Shown here: one piece after another, positions 41,761-53,000 of the stretch
Position numbering within the stretch: the stretch's first letter is position 1
Layout of the letters: each line of letters opens with the position of its first letter
Origin: Sphingobacterium arenae
Lineage (GTDB): Bacteria > Bacteroidota > Bacteroidia > Sphingobacteriales > Sphingobacteriaceae
Length of the DNA: 64,000 nt
Assembly: GCF_014692505.1 (NCBI RefSeq)
Contig: NZ_JACNYK010000002.1
Coordinates: 620,001-684,000 of the forward strand
Reading direction: 5' to 3'
Notes under the pieces: generated by a model
Seen by the model: the letters and a program-made list of their open reading frames with translations, nothing else
Told to the model about the DNA's origin: nothing
The model's database searches: none
Made by a program: the position numbers and the translations under genes

Positions 41761-42442
41761 GCGTTTGTCTAAATTTTTTAAAAAAATAAAGCACCAAAAG
41801 AAATTGAGTATATCCATAAACAGCATCCTCAATTGGTATCGTTAGTATTCGTATGCCTAGAAAATCTCCGGGATTGTAATTTACGATAGGTGTTTCGATC
41901 CCAGTTCCAGTCAGCACGCCATTTACAGGAAAAAAACCTAACATCAATATCGTAAACACCAAAGATGCCTTGCCAATCCAATCTGCCTGTGCAATGAAAT
42001 GTAGGTAAATTAAAGTTGCTATAGTGGCGATAGCCGTCAAAAGTGTATAGATTTTATCATAATGCAACAAAGCCATAACCGAACAGACAATCACACTAAC
42101 GAAAACGATCAGGTTATTAAAGCCGGATAGCCATCCTAACTTGAAAAACTTATCAAAACAGAAATAGGTAAACACGCATGAAAACGGAATGAAAATAAAG
42201 AAAAGCCATTCTTCAAGAGGCAAACCCGCTATCACTAATCCCAGTGTATAATCTGTATTGAACCACCAAACACCTTTTGCGGTAAACCATATATCCCAAG
42301 AAATAAATGGTATAGCAACCAAAATCGCAGATTTTATAAACGATCCAAAATAACGGTTAAAGCGAATTCGTCTATCGTAAGATGCGATGAAACATATGAT
42401 GACCGTAAAAAGCAACACTAATGAGTAAGTATATGCTAACAT
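41741..42442 (-). CDS. crtYcd: lycopene cyclase (CrtYcd-type, membrane)
   Basis: This 233-residue membrane protein has about six or seven hydrophobic helices and two copies of the lycopene-cyclase-domain motif, GLPLEEWLFFIFIP and IPIEDAVYGYTQFLLV, i.e. the two halves (Yc and Yd) fused in one chain as usual in Bacteroidota. It converts lycopene to beta-carotene. Its 5' end overlaps the hydroxylase stop by 7 bp and its 3' end overlaps the lipocalin start by about 20 bp. Confidence 0.92.
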   Translation of the reverse strand: MLAYTYSLVLLFTVIICFIASYDRRIRFNRYFGSFIKSAILVAIPFISWDIWFTAKGVWWFNTDYTLGLVIAGLPLEEWLFFIFIPFSCVFTYFCFDKFFKLGWLSGFNNLIVFVSVIVCSVMALLHYDKIYTLLTAIATIATLIYLHFIAQADWIGKASLVFTILMLGFFPVNGVLTGTGIETPIVNYNPGDFLGIRILTIPIEDAVYGYTQFLLVLYFFKKFRQTHDESKK

Positions 42443-42897
42443 TTTTTCTCGGAGTTAAAATACATTTTAAAATACTTGAAAGGCACATATAGAAAACCAA
42501 AACACTCGCCATCTCTTTTGCCGATATGCTTGTGATGTTGTTTGTGTGCTCTTCGCAGTGCCAAAAAATAGGGGCTTTGGGTTCGGGAAAGAAATTTAAT
42601 CCGTTGGTGGATAAAAATATCGTGCACAAAAAAGTAAGCCATTCCGTACAGCATAATGCCCAATCCGATAAAAAACAGATAATTGAAATTTTCTAACGAT
42701 CCAAAATACATCAAAGCAATAGTCGGTATAGCAAATATGACAAAGAAATAGTCGTTCTTTTCAAGAACGCCCTCATTGCTGTGGTCGTGATGGTCTTTGT
42801 GCAAAACCCAAAGAAATCCATGCATAACATATTTGTGGATGATCCAGGTTGCCCCTTCCATTAATGTAAATGTGAGCAATACGATTAAAAAAGCCAT
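42436..42897 (-). CDS. crtZ: beta-carotene hydroxylase
   Basis: This 153-residue protein of the fatty acid hydroxylase superfamily has four membrane helices and the His-rich di-iron motifs HKYVMHG, HKDHHDHSNEG, HDIFIHQ and HKQHHKH. It hydroxylates both rings of beta-carotene to give zeaxanthin. It lies 1 bp after the SRPBCC gene and overlaps the cyclase gene by 7 bp. With no ketolase (crtW) or glycosyltransferase in the operon, zeaxanthin is the predicted end product. Confidence 0.94.
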   Translation of the reverse strand: MAFLIVLLTFTLMEGATWIIHKYVMHGFLWVLHKDHHDHSNEGVLEKNDYFFVIFAIPTIALMYFGSLENFNYLFFIGLGIMLYGMAYFFVHDIFIHQRIKFLSRTQSPYFLALRRAHKQHHKHIGKRDGECFGFLYVPFKYFKMYFNSEKKC

Positions 42898-42898
42898 A

Positions 42899-43366
42899 TC
42901 AGTTCTTTATTGTGTTAAAAAGTTTTTCTAAAACGTCGTATCGGAAATCAAAGATGTCCGCCAATTTCTTTCTCACAAAAAGTAGATGTGCCATCTTCCC
43001 CAAAAAGCCGAAAGGCAATTCATAATCTACCGTATCTTTCATCAGCACTCCGTCTTTATTGGGGATAAATTCGTGAAAATGGCTCCAGTATTTATAAGGT
43101 CCTTTCTCCTGAAAATCAGTAAAGCTTTTATTTGATTCCACATGAGTAATTCTCGTTCTCCACTTCAACGGAACTTTCAGCAACGGCGAAACGATATAAT
43201 CGATAACCATTCCTTCAGCAATCTGTTCGCTGTTATAATCAGACAGCACAGTAAAACCCATATCTTTGGGTGTGATTTTCGAAAGGTTCTTGGGAGAAGA
43301 GAAAAAATCCCAAGCTGCTTCGATATCGCAATACAATTGTTGCTCCCTATATAATTGATGTTTCAT
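42899..43366 (-). CDS. SRPBCC family protein of the carotenoid operon
   Basis: This 155-residue START-like protein opens with LYREQQLYCDIEAAWDFFSSPKNLSKITPKDMGFTVLS and has KVPLKWRTRITHVESNKSFTDFQEKGPYKYWSHFHEF and a C-terminal helix. Such genes sit in many Bacteroidota carotenoid clusters and are annotated as SRPBCC or cell division inhibitor-like. It may bind a pigment or lipid; this is inferred from location. Confidence 0.88.
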   Translation of the reverse strand: MKHQLYREQQLYCDIEAAWDFFSSPKNLSKITPKDMGFTVLSDYNSEQIAEGMVIDYIVSPLLKVPLKWRTRITHVESNKSFTDFQEKGPYKYWSHFHEFIPNKDGVLMKDTVDYELPFGFLGKMAHLLFVRKKLADIFDFRYDVLEKLFNTIKN

Positions 43367-43369
43367 TGC

Positions 43370-43828
43370 TTAGTCTTTTAAAAGTGTTTCTATATTTTTC
43401 CGCAAAATCTCCGACCCGATTTGGTGATGGTTTTCCTTAATAAATTCGGTATCCTCATGTATGTTTGATTTATATCCCAGAAAAGAGGGAGCATTTTTTT
43501 GAATCGAAAATCGGATAAACCTTAATTCCACATTGGCAGGTTCTTTTTTGATTGCCTGCTCGATGTTTTTCTTCCCTTCTTTAAATGTACCTAGTTTACT
43601 TATAGGACTAAAGATGTGATTTGCCCAAATGGTTTGCAAAGCACCTAAATAAGCCAGATGAGTAGCCGAATTATGTTTTGCTTTATCCAAATCCGCAATC
43701 ATTTTTTCGCACAATTCTTTATCTGATACCACCTTGTTGTAGTTAGCCCTTACTACATCCAAACCTGTTCCATTAAAATTTATCAAAAAGAATATAGCCG
43801 ATATTAGTAAACCAAGAAATTTCATCAC
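43370..43828 (-). CDS. conserved exported protein of the carotenoid operon
   Basis: This 152-residue protein starts with a signal peptide (MKFLGLLISAIFFLINFNGTG). The mature helical part contains KMIADLDKAKHNSATHLAYLGALQTIWANHIFSPISKLGTFKEGKKNIEQAIKKEPANVELRFIRFSIQ, a TPR-like arrangement I recall in carotenoid loci of Flavobacteria and Sphingobacteria. Its role is unknown. It overlaps crtB by 4 bp and precedes the SRPBCC gene by 3 bp. Confidence 0.8.
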   Translation of the reverse strand: MMKFLGLLISAIFFLINFNGTGLDVVRANYNKVVSDKELCEKMIADLDKAKHNSATHLAYLGALQTIWANHIFSPISKLGTFKEGKKNIEQAIKKEPANVELRFIRFSIQKNAPSFLGYKSNIHEDTEFIKENHHQIGSEILRKNIETLLKD

Positions 43829-44661
43829 AGAAAAGCTGCTTTATATCTTACATAACTTTTGAAAGCTAGATAAGCTTTTTCGGAATTATGGATGCGAATC
43901 CTATTGTTCAATATCTCTTTGGAAGATTTTCTTTTTATCTTTTGGAACAGAGAAAGGTAGTACTTATAGGCCAGATACACGCCGAACATAGATGAATGGG
44001 GTAATTTCTTAATGCCGATCAACGCTTCCTTAAATTCTTCCTCTATTTCTTCTTCAATCTGACATTTTACATAATTATCAAATATGCACATATCAATATT
44101 CGGAAAATAAGTTCTGCCCAAAATCTGATAATCATCTTTCATATCCCTTAAAAAATTAACTTTTTGAAAAGCTGATCCCAGTTTCATTGCATAAGGTTTC
44201 AATTCACTATACTTTTCCATATTCCCATCTGTAAAAACTTGCAGACACATCAGTCCAACTACTTCCGCTGAGCCAAAAATATATTCTTCGTATAGTTCTG
44301 AATTGTAATCTATTTTCTGCAGATCCATTTCCATACTATGTAAAAACTGTTCAATCAGACTTTTGTCAATTTTATACTGATTTACGGTTTCCTGAAACGA
44401 TTGTAGGATAGGGTTGAGCGCAATTCCTTCATGCAGTGCGTCGTAGGTTTCTACTTTTAAGCGATTCAATAGCTTCTCTTTATCGTACCCATGAAAACTG
44501 TCCACGATTTCATCTGCTAATCTCACGTACCCATATATTGCATATATTGCAGAACGAATAGACGGTTTCAGCGCTAAAATACCCAGGGAAAAACTTGTAC
44601 TATATTTTTGGGTCGTTATCTTGCTTACCGAGTAAGAAAGTTCGTCAAACAGCTGTTTCAT
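43825..44661 (-). CDS. crtB: phytoene synthase
   Basis: This 278-residue trans-isoprenyl-diphosphate synthase has the two metal-binding motifs of the squalene/phytoene synthase family: GYVRLADEIVDSFHG (DxxxD) and LRDMKDDYQILGRTYFP (DxxxD). It joins two geranylgeranyl diphosphates to phytoene. It overlaps crtI by 4 bp upstream and the next gene by 4 bp, so expression is coupled. A GGPP synthase gene is not in the operon and must be elsewhere. Confidence 0.95.
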   Translation of the reverse strand: MKQLFDELSYSVSKITTQKYSTSFSLGILALKPSIRSAIYAIYGYVRLADEIVDSFHGYDKEKLLNRLKVETYDALHEGIALNPILQSFQETVNQYKIDKSLIEQFLHSMEMDLQKIDYNSELYEEYIFGSAEVVGLMCLQVFTDGNMEKYSELKPYAMKLGSAFQKVNFLRDMKDDYQILGRTYFPNIDMCIFDNYVKCQIEEEIEEEFKEALIGIKKLPHSSMFGVYLAYKYYLSLFQKIKRKSSKEILNNRIRIHNSEKAYLAFKSYVRYKAAFL

Positions 44662-46139
44662 AGTTTTTCTTGTTTAAGCTTGATTATTTCGTTCGCTACA
44701 ATTTTACCCGATATAATGGACGGGGGAACTCCGGGGCCGGGAACGGTCAATTGACCGGTATAGAATAAGTTTTTCAATCTTTTATTTCTTATCTTAGGTT
44801 TTAAAACCGCAGTTTGATAGAGCGTATTTGCCAATCCGTAAGCATTCCCACCATAGGCATTGTAGTCGGAAACAAAATCGCTGGCACAATAACTTCTTTT
44901 GTATTCGATCTTTGACCGTAAATCGGTTAGGCCTGTATGTCTTTCAATCCTTGAAAGCATTTCCGTTAAATATTTTTCCCGTTTAAATTCTCCATCGTTG
45001 ATTCCGATCGCCAATGGCATCAGAAGAAACAGGTTCTCTTTACCGTGGGGAGCAACGGTATTGTCTGTTTTGGAGGGACAACAAGTATAAAACAGAGGTT
45101 TCTCGGGCCATTTTGTCTCGCCATAGATAGAATCAATATGTTCGTCCAGATCATTCTCAAAGAAGAGTGTGTGATGTTGCAGGTTGGGAATGGTTTGATC
45201 GATGCCCAAATAATAGATCAAACTTGATGGTGCAAATGTTCTGTTTTTCCAGTATGCTTCAGAATAATTTCTGTACTCTTTTTTTAAAAGCGTTTCTGTA
45301 TGATGATAATCCGAAGAAGCAATTACAGCATCAAACTCATAGATATTGCCATTGATAGTTAAAGATCTTACCGTGCCGCTATCCGTGTTTATACATTCAA
45401 CGGTTTTGTTGAAGTGCAAAACAGCGCCTTGCCTTTCGGCTACTTTTTTCATCGCCAGTACCAATTGATAAAAACCGCCCATCGGATAATGTGTCCCCAA
45501 AGCATAACCTCCATAATTCATCAAACTGTATAACGCAGGAATATTTTTTGGAGAAGCACCGAGAAAAATTACGGGAAATTCCATCAATGTCCTTAGCTTT
45601 TCGCTTTTAAAGTATTTGGCAACGTAGGTTCTGAAGCCCGTCAGCAAATCCAATTTAATTGCACTTTTAGCTATTTTTGGAGAAATGAATTCCGCCCAAT
45701 TGTGGCACGGCTTATTCACGAAATTCTGCATTCCGACTTCATACTTGAATTTGGCCGATTGCATGAATTTTTCCAATTGTAGTCCTGCACCCGTTTCAAT
45801 TTGTTCGAACAAGAATTTAAGTTCTTCTAGATTCTTGGGAACACTGATTTTGTCTTCTGAAAAAACCACTTCAAACTGCGGGTTTAACGAAATCAAATCG
45901 AAGAAATCAGAAATTTTGTAACCGAAATCGGCAAAAAAGCTTTCCATAATGTCAGGCATCCAGTACCAACTTGGTCCCATATCAAAGACGTAACCTTGTT
46001 CGGTAGAAAATTGCCTTGCTCTTCCTCCTGGTTGGTCGTGTTTTTCAAATACGTGAACCTCATTCCCTGCTTTTGCTATATAGGCCGCAGCAGACAGGCC
46101 AGAAAAACCAGAACCAATAACGGCTATTTTTTTCTTCAT
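44658..46139 (-). CDS. crtI: phytoene desaturase
   Basis: This 493-residue FAD enzyme has the Rossmann motif AVIGSGFSGLSAAAYIAKAGNEVHVFEKHDQPGGRARQF, and the conserved C-terminal LKNLFYTGQLTVPGPGVPPSIISGKIVANEI. It desaturates phytoene to lycopene. Its start codon overlaps the MarR stop by 4 bp (ATGA) and its end overlaps crtB by 4 bp. Confidence 0.95.
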   Translation of the reverse strand: MKKKIAVIGSGFSGLSAAAYIAKAGNEVHVFEKHDQPGGRARQFSTEQGYVFDMGPSWYWMPDIMESFFADFGYKISDFFDLISLNPQFEVVFSEDKISVPKNLEELKFLFEQIETGAGLQLEKFMQSAKFKYEVGMQNFVNKPCHNWAEFISPKIAKSAIKLDLLTGFRTYVAKYFKSEKLRTLMEFPVIFLGASPKNIPALYSLMNYGGYALGTHYPMGGFYQLVLAMKKVAERQGAVLHFNKTVECINTDSGTVRSLTINGNIYEFDAVIASSDYHHTETLLKKEYRNYSEAYWKNRTFAPSSLIYYLGIDQTIPNLQHHTLFFENDLDEHIDSIYGETKWPEKPLFYTCCPSKTDNTVAPHGKENLFLLMPLAIGINDGEFKREKYLTEMLSRIERHTGLTDLRSKIEYKRSYCASDFVSDYNAYGGNAYGLANTLYQTAVLKPKIRNKRLKNLFYTGQLTVPGPGVPPSIISGKIVANEIIKLKQEKL

Positions 46140-46798
46140 ACTCCCCTATCTTTTAAGACTTCATTCAACAAATACTCGGACTCAATATTTTTATCATAGA
46201 TCCGTTTATGAAAATCATCAAGCTTATTGAGCAACCTAATCAATTCCATTTTTTCGATATATGTTAAATTTCCTGTAACTATTTCAGTTGCTTTTCTGAT
46301 TCTGTCCATTTGATTTTCTAAAACCTCAAGCCCTTTATTGCTGATGCTTAAAACTTTACTTCTTTTATCGATCTCGGAATCAGTTTGATTTACCCAGCCC
46401 TGAGCGATTAATCGATTGATAATTTTTATTCCGGCAGGTTTTTCATGAACATTCTTTTTTATCAAGTCCATTTTGGCCATTTCTCCGAAAGCTTTCAAGT
46501 TAATGAGGTAAATGAAATCTTCTTGTGTAGAAAAACTTGAACCGAATATTGCGGATTTTGAATAACTCTTGGCATATCGGTTCATATGGACAATTAATGT
46601 GCTAATTACACTTTCTGCACTACGTCCCTTTTCTTTTCCATCCCAATTAGGCTCATTATCTCTTTGCTCAGCTTTATAATTCGCAACTAACCATTGCTTA
46701 AAGCCTTCAATATCGTTAGGGAATATTCCGCTAGGGAAATTGTGTTCGTCAAATTCTTCAAGAAGATCGATAACATTTCGCAAAATATCGTATTTCAT
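46136..46798 (-). CDS. MarR-family regulator of the carotenoid operon
   Basis: The ATG at 46798 gives 220 residues (MKYDILRNVIDLLEEFDEHNF); a longer reading to 46909 adds a hydrophobic stretch encoded by the operator region and is rejected. The winged helix covers about 95-185: FIYLINLKAFGEMAKMDLIKKNVHEKPAGIKIINRLIAQGWVNQTDSEIDKRSKVLSISNKGLEVL. It is the first gene of the operon, so it likely autoregulates carotenoid synthesis through the large palindrome 30-67 bp upstream. The inducing signal is unknown; light or oxidative stress would fit the operon content. Confidence 0.88.
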   Translation of the reverse strand: MKYDILRNVIDLLEEFDEHNFPSGIFPNDIEGFKQWLVANYKAEQRDNEPNWDGKEKGRSAESVISTLIVHMNRYAKSYSKSAIFGSSFSTQEDFIYLINLKAFGEMAKMDLIKKNVHEKPAGIKIINRLIAQGWVNQTDSEIDKRSKVLSISNKGLEVLENQMDRIRKATEIVTGNLTYIEKMELIRLLNKLDDFHKRIYDKNIESEYLLNEVLKDRGV

Positions 46799-46827
46799 AT
46801 CAAAATTAAAATACAAGTATACCAATA

Positions 46828-46865
46828 AAATATTAAAAAGTATAAATATATACTTTTTAATATTT
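46828..46865. promoter_or_regulatory. large palindrome upstream of the carotenoid operon
   Basis: Two 17-bp perfect arms (AATATTAAAAAGTATA plus one flanking A-T pair) surround AATA. It lies 30 bp upstream of the MarR start codon, within the probable promoter, and its symmetry and size fit a MarR-dimer operator, perhaps two overlapping sites. Confidence 0.6.
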
Positions 46866-47012
46866 ATTTTGAACACGCATTCATACCCCATTCCCATATT
46901 ACTTTTCACGGAAACAAAAGTTAAAAATAGATTTTCTCTTTATTTCGATATTTTGTAACTTGTGAAATACTGGGTTTTCTGGCTTTTCACTAACTAAAAC
47001 ATATAGACACGG

Positions 47013-50000
47013 ATGGACAACACTTCCCCAAAATTTCAGCAGCCTGCTATTGGTTTACCTGTTGGCGGAGGAGCCATCAAAGGCTTGGGCGAATCCTATC
47101 AAACGTCAGGTTTTAACGGTGCTGGAAGCATGAACATTCCCATAGCGTTGCCTGAAGCGCGAGGTGTATCGCCACAGCTGGCATTAAGTTACCAGAGCAG
47201 TGGTGGCAACGGCAGCTTCGGAATGGGATTTAATATCGGTTTGTCAGCCATTACGCGAAAGACTAGCAAAGGTATTCCAAAATACGATGAGACTGATGTA
47301 TTTCTACTGGATGAAGGCGAACTGGTACCTGTCATTGATGCCGAAGGTAAGGTACAGCGAATAGTGCAAGACGACTGGATCATCACCCAATACCGATCGC
47401 GTATCGAGGGTAGTTTTGCCCAGATAGAACATCATTGTCAAAACCATGGTGCAGAATCTTATTGGAAGGTCATTTCAGGAGATAACATAATGACAATCTA
47501 CGGTCGCAATTCTGCTGCACGGATAGCCAACCCTACAGATTCCAGCCAAGTGTTCTGTTGGAAGCTTGAAGAAATGACCGATCCGAATGGCAACCGCATG
47601 CGCTATCACTATAAACCCGAAAACGGGGAAGGCATTCCGCTTGAATTGCTGCGAGAAGGTGCCTGCAACAGCTATCTGGATCGGGTAGAATACGGCAACT
47701 ATATCATGGATGGTGAAGAATATTTCGCATTTCGTGTTCAAATGCAGTATTCCCCATTCGATCCCAAAAACCCTGCTGTCGTTCCAGACCTCTGGGAGGC
47801 TCGTCCGGACCCTTTTTCCTCATTCATCAGCGGATTTGAAGTCCGCAATTACCGGCTCTGCAAAGCCATCCTCATTTACCACCAATTTCAGGGACAATTC
47901 AATAACGAACCTCTATTATCCGCTGCCCTGCACCTTACCTATACATGTGATCACGGTACAGATTTGTCCTTTCTCACGCAGGCTAGGCAATGGGGTTATC
48001 GCATCAACAGCCAGGGCATTTACGAGTGCCTGTCCCTCCCATCACTAGACTTACATTACCGCAAATTCAAGCCAAGCGGACACCGCTACCAGTATCTTCA
48101 GTTGGAAGGAAACACCTCCCTTCCCGGTTATCTTTGGAGCGGCACGTTCACCGCTACAGACCTCTACAGTGAAGGTTTACCCGGCTTCCTGCTCAGCAGC
48201 GAACAAACCACACTCTATTGGGAACCCATGGGAGAAGGGATCTATCGTGGTCCCATCATTCCAGAAGCTTTCCCCCTAAACAAAGACCTGCAACAACAGA
48301 ACGTAATACTCTCGGATATAGAAGGTAATGGCTATAAATCATTGGTTAGTTACCAACAAGGCATAGCGGGTTATCATACCGCCAGTTATCAAGGAAAGTG
48401 GGCACCGTTCGTGGCTTTCGAAGAGAACGCATTGGAGCTTACTGAACCCGAGGCGGTTCATGTTGACCTTACGGGCGACGGACTGGCGGATCTCGTGGTT
48501 TTTGACGGCACTTCGGTGCGCTGGTATCCATCCCTTGGCACTAAAGGCTATGGCAAAGCACATGAATGCACCCTGCCTACCGGCTTTCCGGCAACTCATC
48601 AAAGCTCAAAAGAAGTGTTCTTTACCTTCGCGGAATTTAATGGCGATGGTCTGGCAGATTATGTTCGCATCGCCAATGGCGAGGTTAAATACTGGCCCGG
48701 AAGCGGCTACGGCACCTTCGGCGAGGTCGTTCACATGCAAGGTGCCCCGGTGTTCAACAACGGGCTCGATGTCTCACGTTTACACTTGGTCGATATCGAT
48801 GGTTCGGGAACGAATGACATCGTTTATATGGAATACGATCGGGCTATGATCTGGTTCAATCGTTCGGGTAATGGTTTTAGCCCTCCGATAGAAGTCCATC
48901 TTCCCTTTACCTATGATACCATCAGTGAAGTGAATTTCGCGGATGTGCTCGGTAACGGAACCCAATGCATGATACTGACCCGTATTGAGCCCGAAGTGGA
49001 GCATCTGTACTACGATTTTTCAGACGGCCATAAGTGCTATCTGATGAACTGTATAGAAAACAATGTGGGTGCACGGCACGAGATCAGCTATAGCAGCACT
49101 GTCCAGCAATACCTGGCCGATAAGCGCGCCGGACGGGTCGATGCTTCCCGCCTTTTCTTCCCAGTACAGGTAGTAAGCCACCACGCTACAATCGATCAGA
49201 TATCACATGCCTTACACGTCTCGAAGTACGCTTACCACGACGGGTATTTTGATCCGGAAGAGCGAGTATTTCGCGGTTTCGGATTTGTGGAATCATGGGA
49301 TACGGATCATTATCAATCTTTTGAGACCACGGCCCTTAAGCTGGACTTTAAGCCCGACACACTCAACAGGGATTTGCATGTACCACCTGCTTATGTTAAA
49401 AGCTGGTACCATACCGGTGCCTTTGCCAAGGCAGATACCATCGAAGCCCAGTATCGAAAAGACTATTATCAAGGTGATCCAGAAGCTAAATCGATCCCAT
49501 CCAATAGTTTCTCGACCGCCTTTGAACAAGCAGATTCGGAAACACACCGACAGGGATTTGTAGCCCTGGAAGGTCAATTACTCCGACAAGAAGTTTATGG
49601 ACTTGACGGATCCGATAAGGAGAGCGACCCCTTTACCGTTTCGGAGACACATACACATGTACGACTCGTACAGCAAAGGCATCAAAACCGCTATGCCGTG
49701 ATCTTTCCTTATACCAGCGAGTCGATCACATATAACTATGAGCGCATTCACGAGGACCCGCAGATCGCGCATTCTTTCGAGTTGGAGATTGATGATTACG
49801 GAAATACCGTGCGCAGTGTTGCGATTAGTTATCCCAGGCGTCCGCAAGCAGATAAATGTGTATTCCCCGAACAGGAAATGACCCACATGGTCCTGAACCA
49901 GACGGCCTATGCCCGCCTTATCCGAAACGAACCGGACGAAGCACGGCAGCTTCTGGCTTGCCGATGGACAGGCGTAGCCTACGAGAACACCTCGTATGAG

Positions 50001-53000
50001 ATTAAAACCACTAAATTACCTCCTGGGCAGCTCAGCTTTGAAGAAGTTGCAGATTGGGTTACAAAGGCCCTGCAAAATCCAATACCCTTCCACGAGGTCT
50101 TTGATCCAAACGATACTCCAGAAGCACGTTTGCTAAGCCAAAGCCGTACTTATTTTTGGAACGAGCGTCAAACCGACACCGGTACCCTTGGCGAATTAAG
50201 CTACCGCAATCTCTCGCATCACAGTGAAACGGCTATCGGCACCGCAGCATTATACGCTTCTGTGTTTGAAAACAAGGTAGATAATCAACTAATGACCGAT
50301 GTATGCGGATACGTGCTGCAAGACGATATGTGGTGGTCGCATAGTCCAATTACAGTGTACTTCGATCAGCCAGAACAATTTTACCTACCCAGCGAAACGG
50401 TCAATGCAGCTGCAAAAGACCTTCCTCCCGATCCATTGACGGGGGCTAGCGAAAACGCACTCTATAGCAAAAGCAGCATAAAATACGATAGATATTATCT
50501 TTACAACACTTCCGTTTCGTCTTACTTGTCTGATACGATCGATTTGACCACAACGGCCGAAATCGACTACCAGGCATTGAAAACCTGGCGAGTAACCGAT
50601 CCCAATCAAAATATAAGCGAGGTGCTTTTCGATCCCTTCGGACAGGTGATTGTTTCCACTACCTACGGACGGTTGCAGGGAAAAGCTGTAGGCAATAGCC
50701 CGCTCGCAGATTACCACATCCTTGCAGGCGAATTTGAAGAAATACTTGAAAATCCCGAAGCTTACCTACAGAAAACCAGTCACTTTTATTACTACGATCT
50801 CCACGCCTGGGCCGAGCGACAGCAACCCTTACGTTCGATTGCCCTGATCGGAGAAAAATTCTCCTCACAGCTGGCTGAACAAGAAGAAAATATCATTCAG
50901 ATTGCCGTCGCTTACAACGATGGTTTCGGAAGAGCCATCGAAGTCAAGCAAAAAGCCGATGTGGGATTACAGATAGCGCAACGTTGGACAGTAACCGGAC
51001 GAACCGTGTACAATAACAAAGGTCTACCTTCTCAGCAATATTTACCCTACTTCTCTGCTACACCAGATTACGAAGACCAACAGACCATCGAAATGGAATC
51101 GCTGGTACCGCCTCCATCCGTTCTTCATTACGATGCTTTAGATCGGCCGGTGCGCACTGACGATCCTAAAGGCTTTCACTCCAAGGTAAAGTTTACGCCC
51201 TGGAAGACAGAGACCTTTGACGCCAATGACACGGCAGCCGTTTCCACCTATTTCCAACAGCACTATGAAGACCTGTCTGGGCCCGAAAAGGATGCACTTG
51301 ACAAAGCGCTGGTGTGTAGCCATACCCCTTCCATACAGATCATGGATAATTTAGGGCGTGTTACGCGAAATATTGAGAATAACCTTGGTATCGTGCGACT
51401 AGCACAGCTAAAAAAACTGACTACACAACACCAAACTACTGCAAGGGCACTGTTCGACCAGCTGATGGCACTCGGTATCCTCGAGCCCATGGGTGAGAGC
51501 GCTAGTGAAGGAATTTTAAGTGAGGCCACACTCCATTGGAATAAAGACCTAATAAACCGCATTAACCAGCAGTTTGGCCCCCTCGCTCCCAGCCTGCTTA
51601 CCTTATTGTACAATGGGCGCATGACTACCCTGAATGTCTATGATATCCAGGGGCAAACCCTCTTCAGTATCGATCCGCGGTTATATTACCATAACCTGAA
51701 CGACGGCGCAGCACGAAACAATCTCACCTATACCTACAATATGACAGGTGAAACGCTATATACCCAGAGCTGCGACGCCGGCGAGGCCTGGGCACTCAGC
51801 AATATTTTTGGTATGCCGGTTTGCAACTGGGATAGTCGCAGTTTCGTTATCAGTACCTATTACGACCGTCTCCAAAGGCCTTTACTCCGGCAGGTAACAG
51901 GAGGTGATGGCAAAATCTCTCTAAATAATATTACGCAGAGAACGATATATGGAGAAAGTGCTCCAAACGCCATTGAAAACAACCTCAGGGGGCAACTCCT
52001 GCAATCCTATGATGAAGCCGGCCTAGCTACAACAAGTGGTTACGCACTAAGCGGTCAGCCGTTAGAAGTTATCCAACAACTACGTGCTGACTATAGCAAC
52101 GAAGCCAACTGGACTACAGAAGCCTGCGAAGCTGTCGCAAAAGAAGAGACATTCATTACCATTACAGAAAGCGATGCGTTAGGCCGGCCTATTTGGCAAC
52201 AGACCCCAGATGGAAGTCTCTGCGAACCCACTTACAATCAAAGGGGATATTTCAAGGCTACACAGGTCGTACTGGAACAAAGCCCGCCTCAAGTCATCGT
52301 GAATAACGTGGAATATGATGCACAGGGCAATCCGGTTGAGATTAATTACGGCAATGGCATCACGACGCGCTATGATTACGAAGCCAGTACGCAGCGAATG
52401 ATCAGGTTGCGGAGCTATCGGCGTTCAGAAAGCCCCAGCGAGGATGATCTTGTACAAGACCTCCGTTATTGGCATGATCCGGTAGGCAATATTACTTCCA
52501 AGACCGATCAGTCGTGGTCGACCGTCTTCAGTGCCAACCAACAAGTTGATCCGCAGAACGATTATGCCTATGATCCGTTATATCGCCTTATTCGGAGTAC
52601 AGGACGACAGTTGAGCTACACCGGCGCAGTCCCACCCGATGAAAAATGGATCACCGACAAAGGTATCGGGCTCCAAACCGCCAATCCGGACGATCTGAAC
52701 CAGCTGGAAAACTATACCGAACGCTATGCTTATGACTTTGCAGGCAACCTTACTAGCCTACAGCACAGCGCGGCACATAAGTGGACCTACCGCTTTAGTA
52801 TCGCTTCAGACAGCAACCGGTTGGCAGATACAGATTATGACGCCAATGGAAACTCTCGCTCCCTTGATCATTTGCAGCACATGTGTTGGGACTACCGCAA
52901 TAACCTGGCTTCTGCGGATATTATCGCACGAAAAGAGCGACCTTCAGACATCGAATACTACCTATATTCAGCCGGCGGCACGCGTTTACGCAAAGTAAGC

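Noticed and set aside
46799..46909. Hydrophobic N-terminal extension of the MarR regulator
   Set aside because: The extension is encoded by the palindromic operator region; the ATG at 46798 gives a normal MarR N-terminus.
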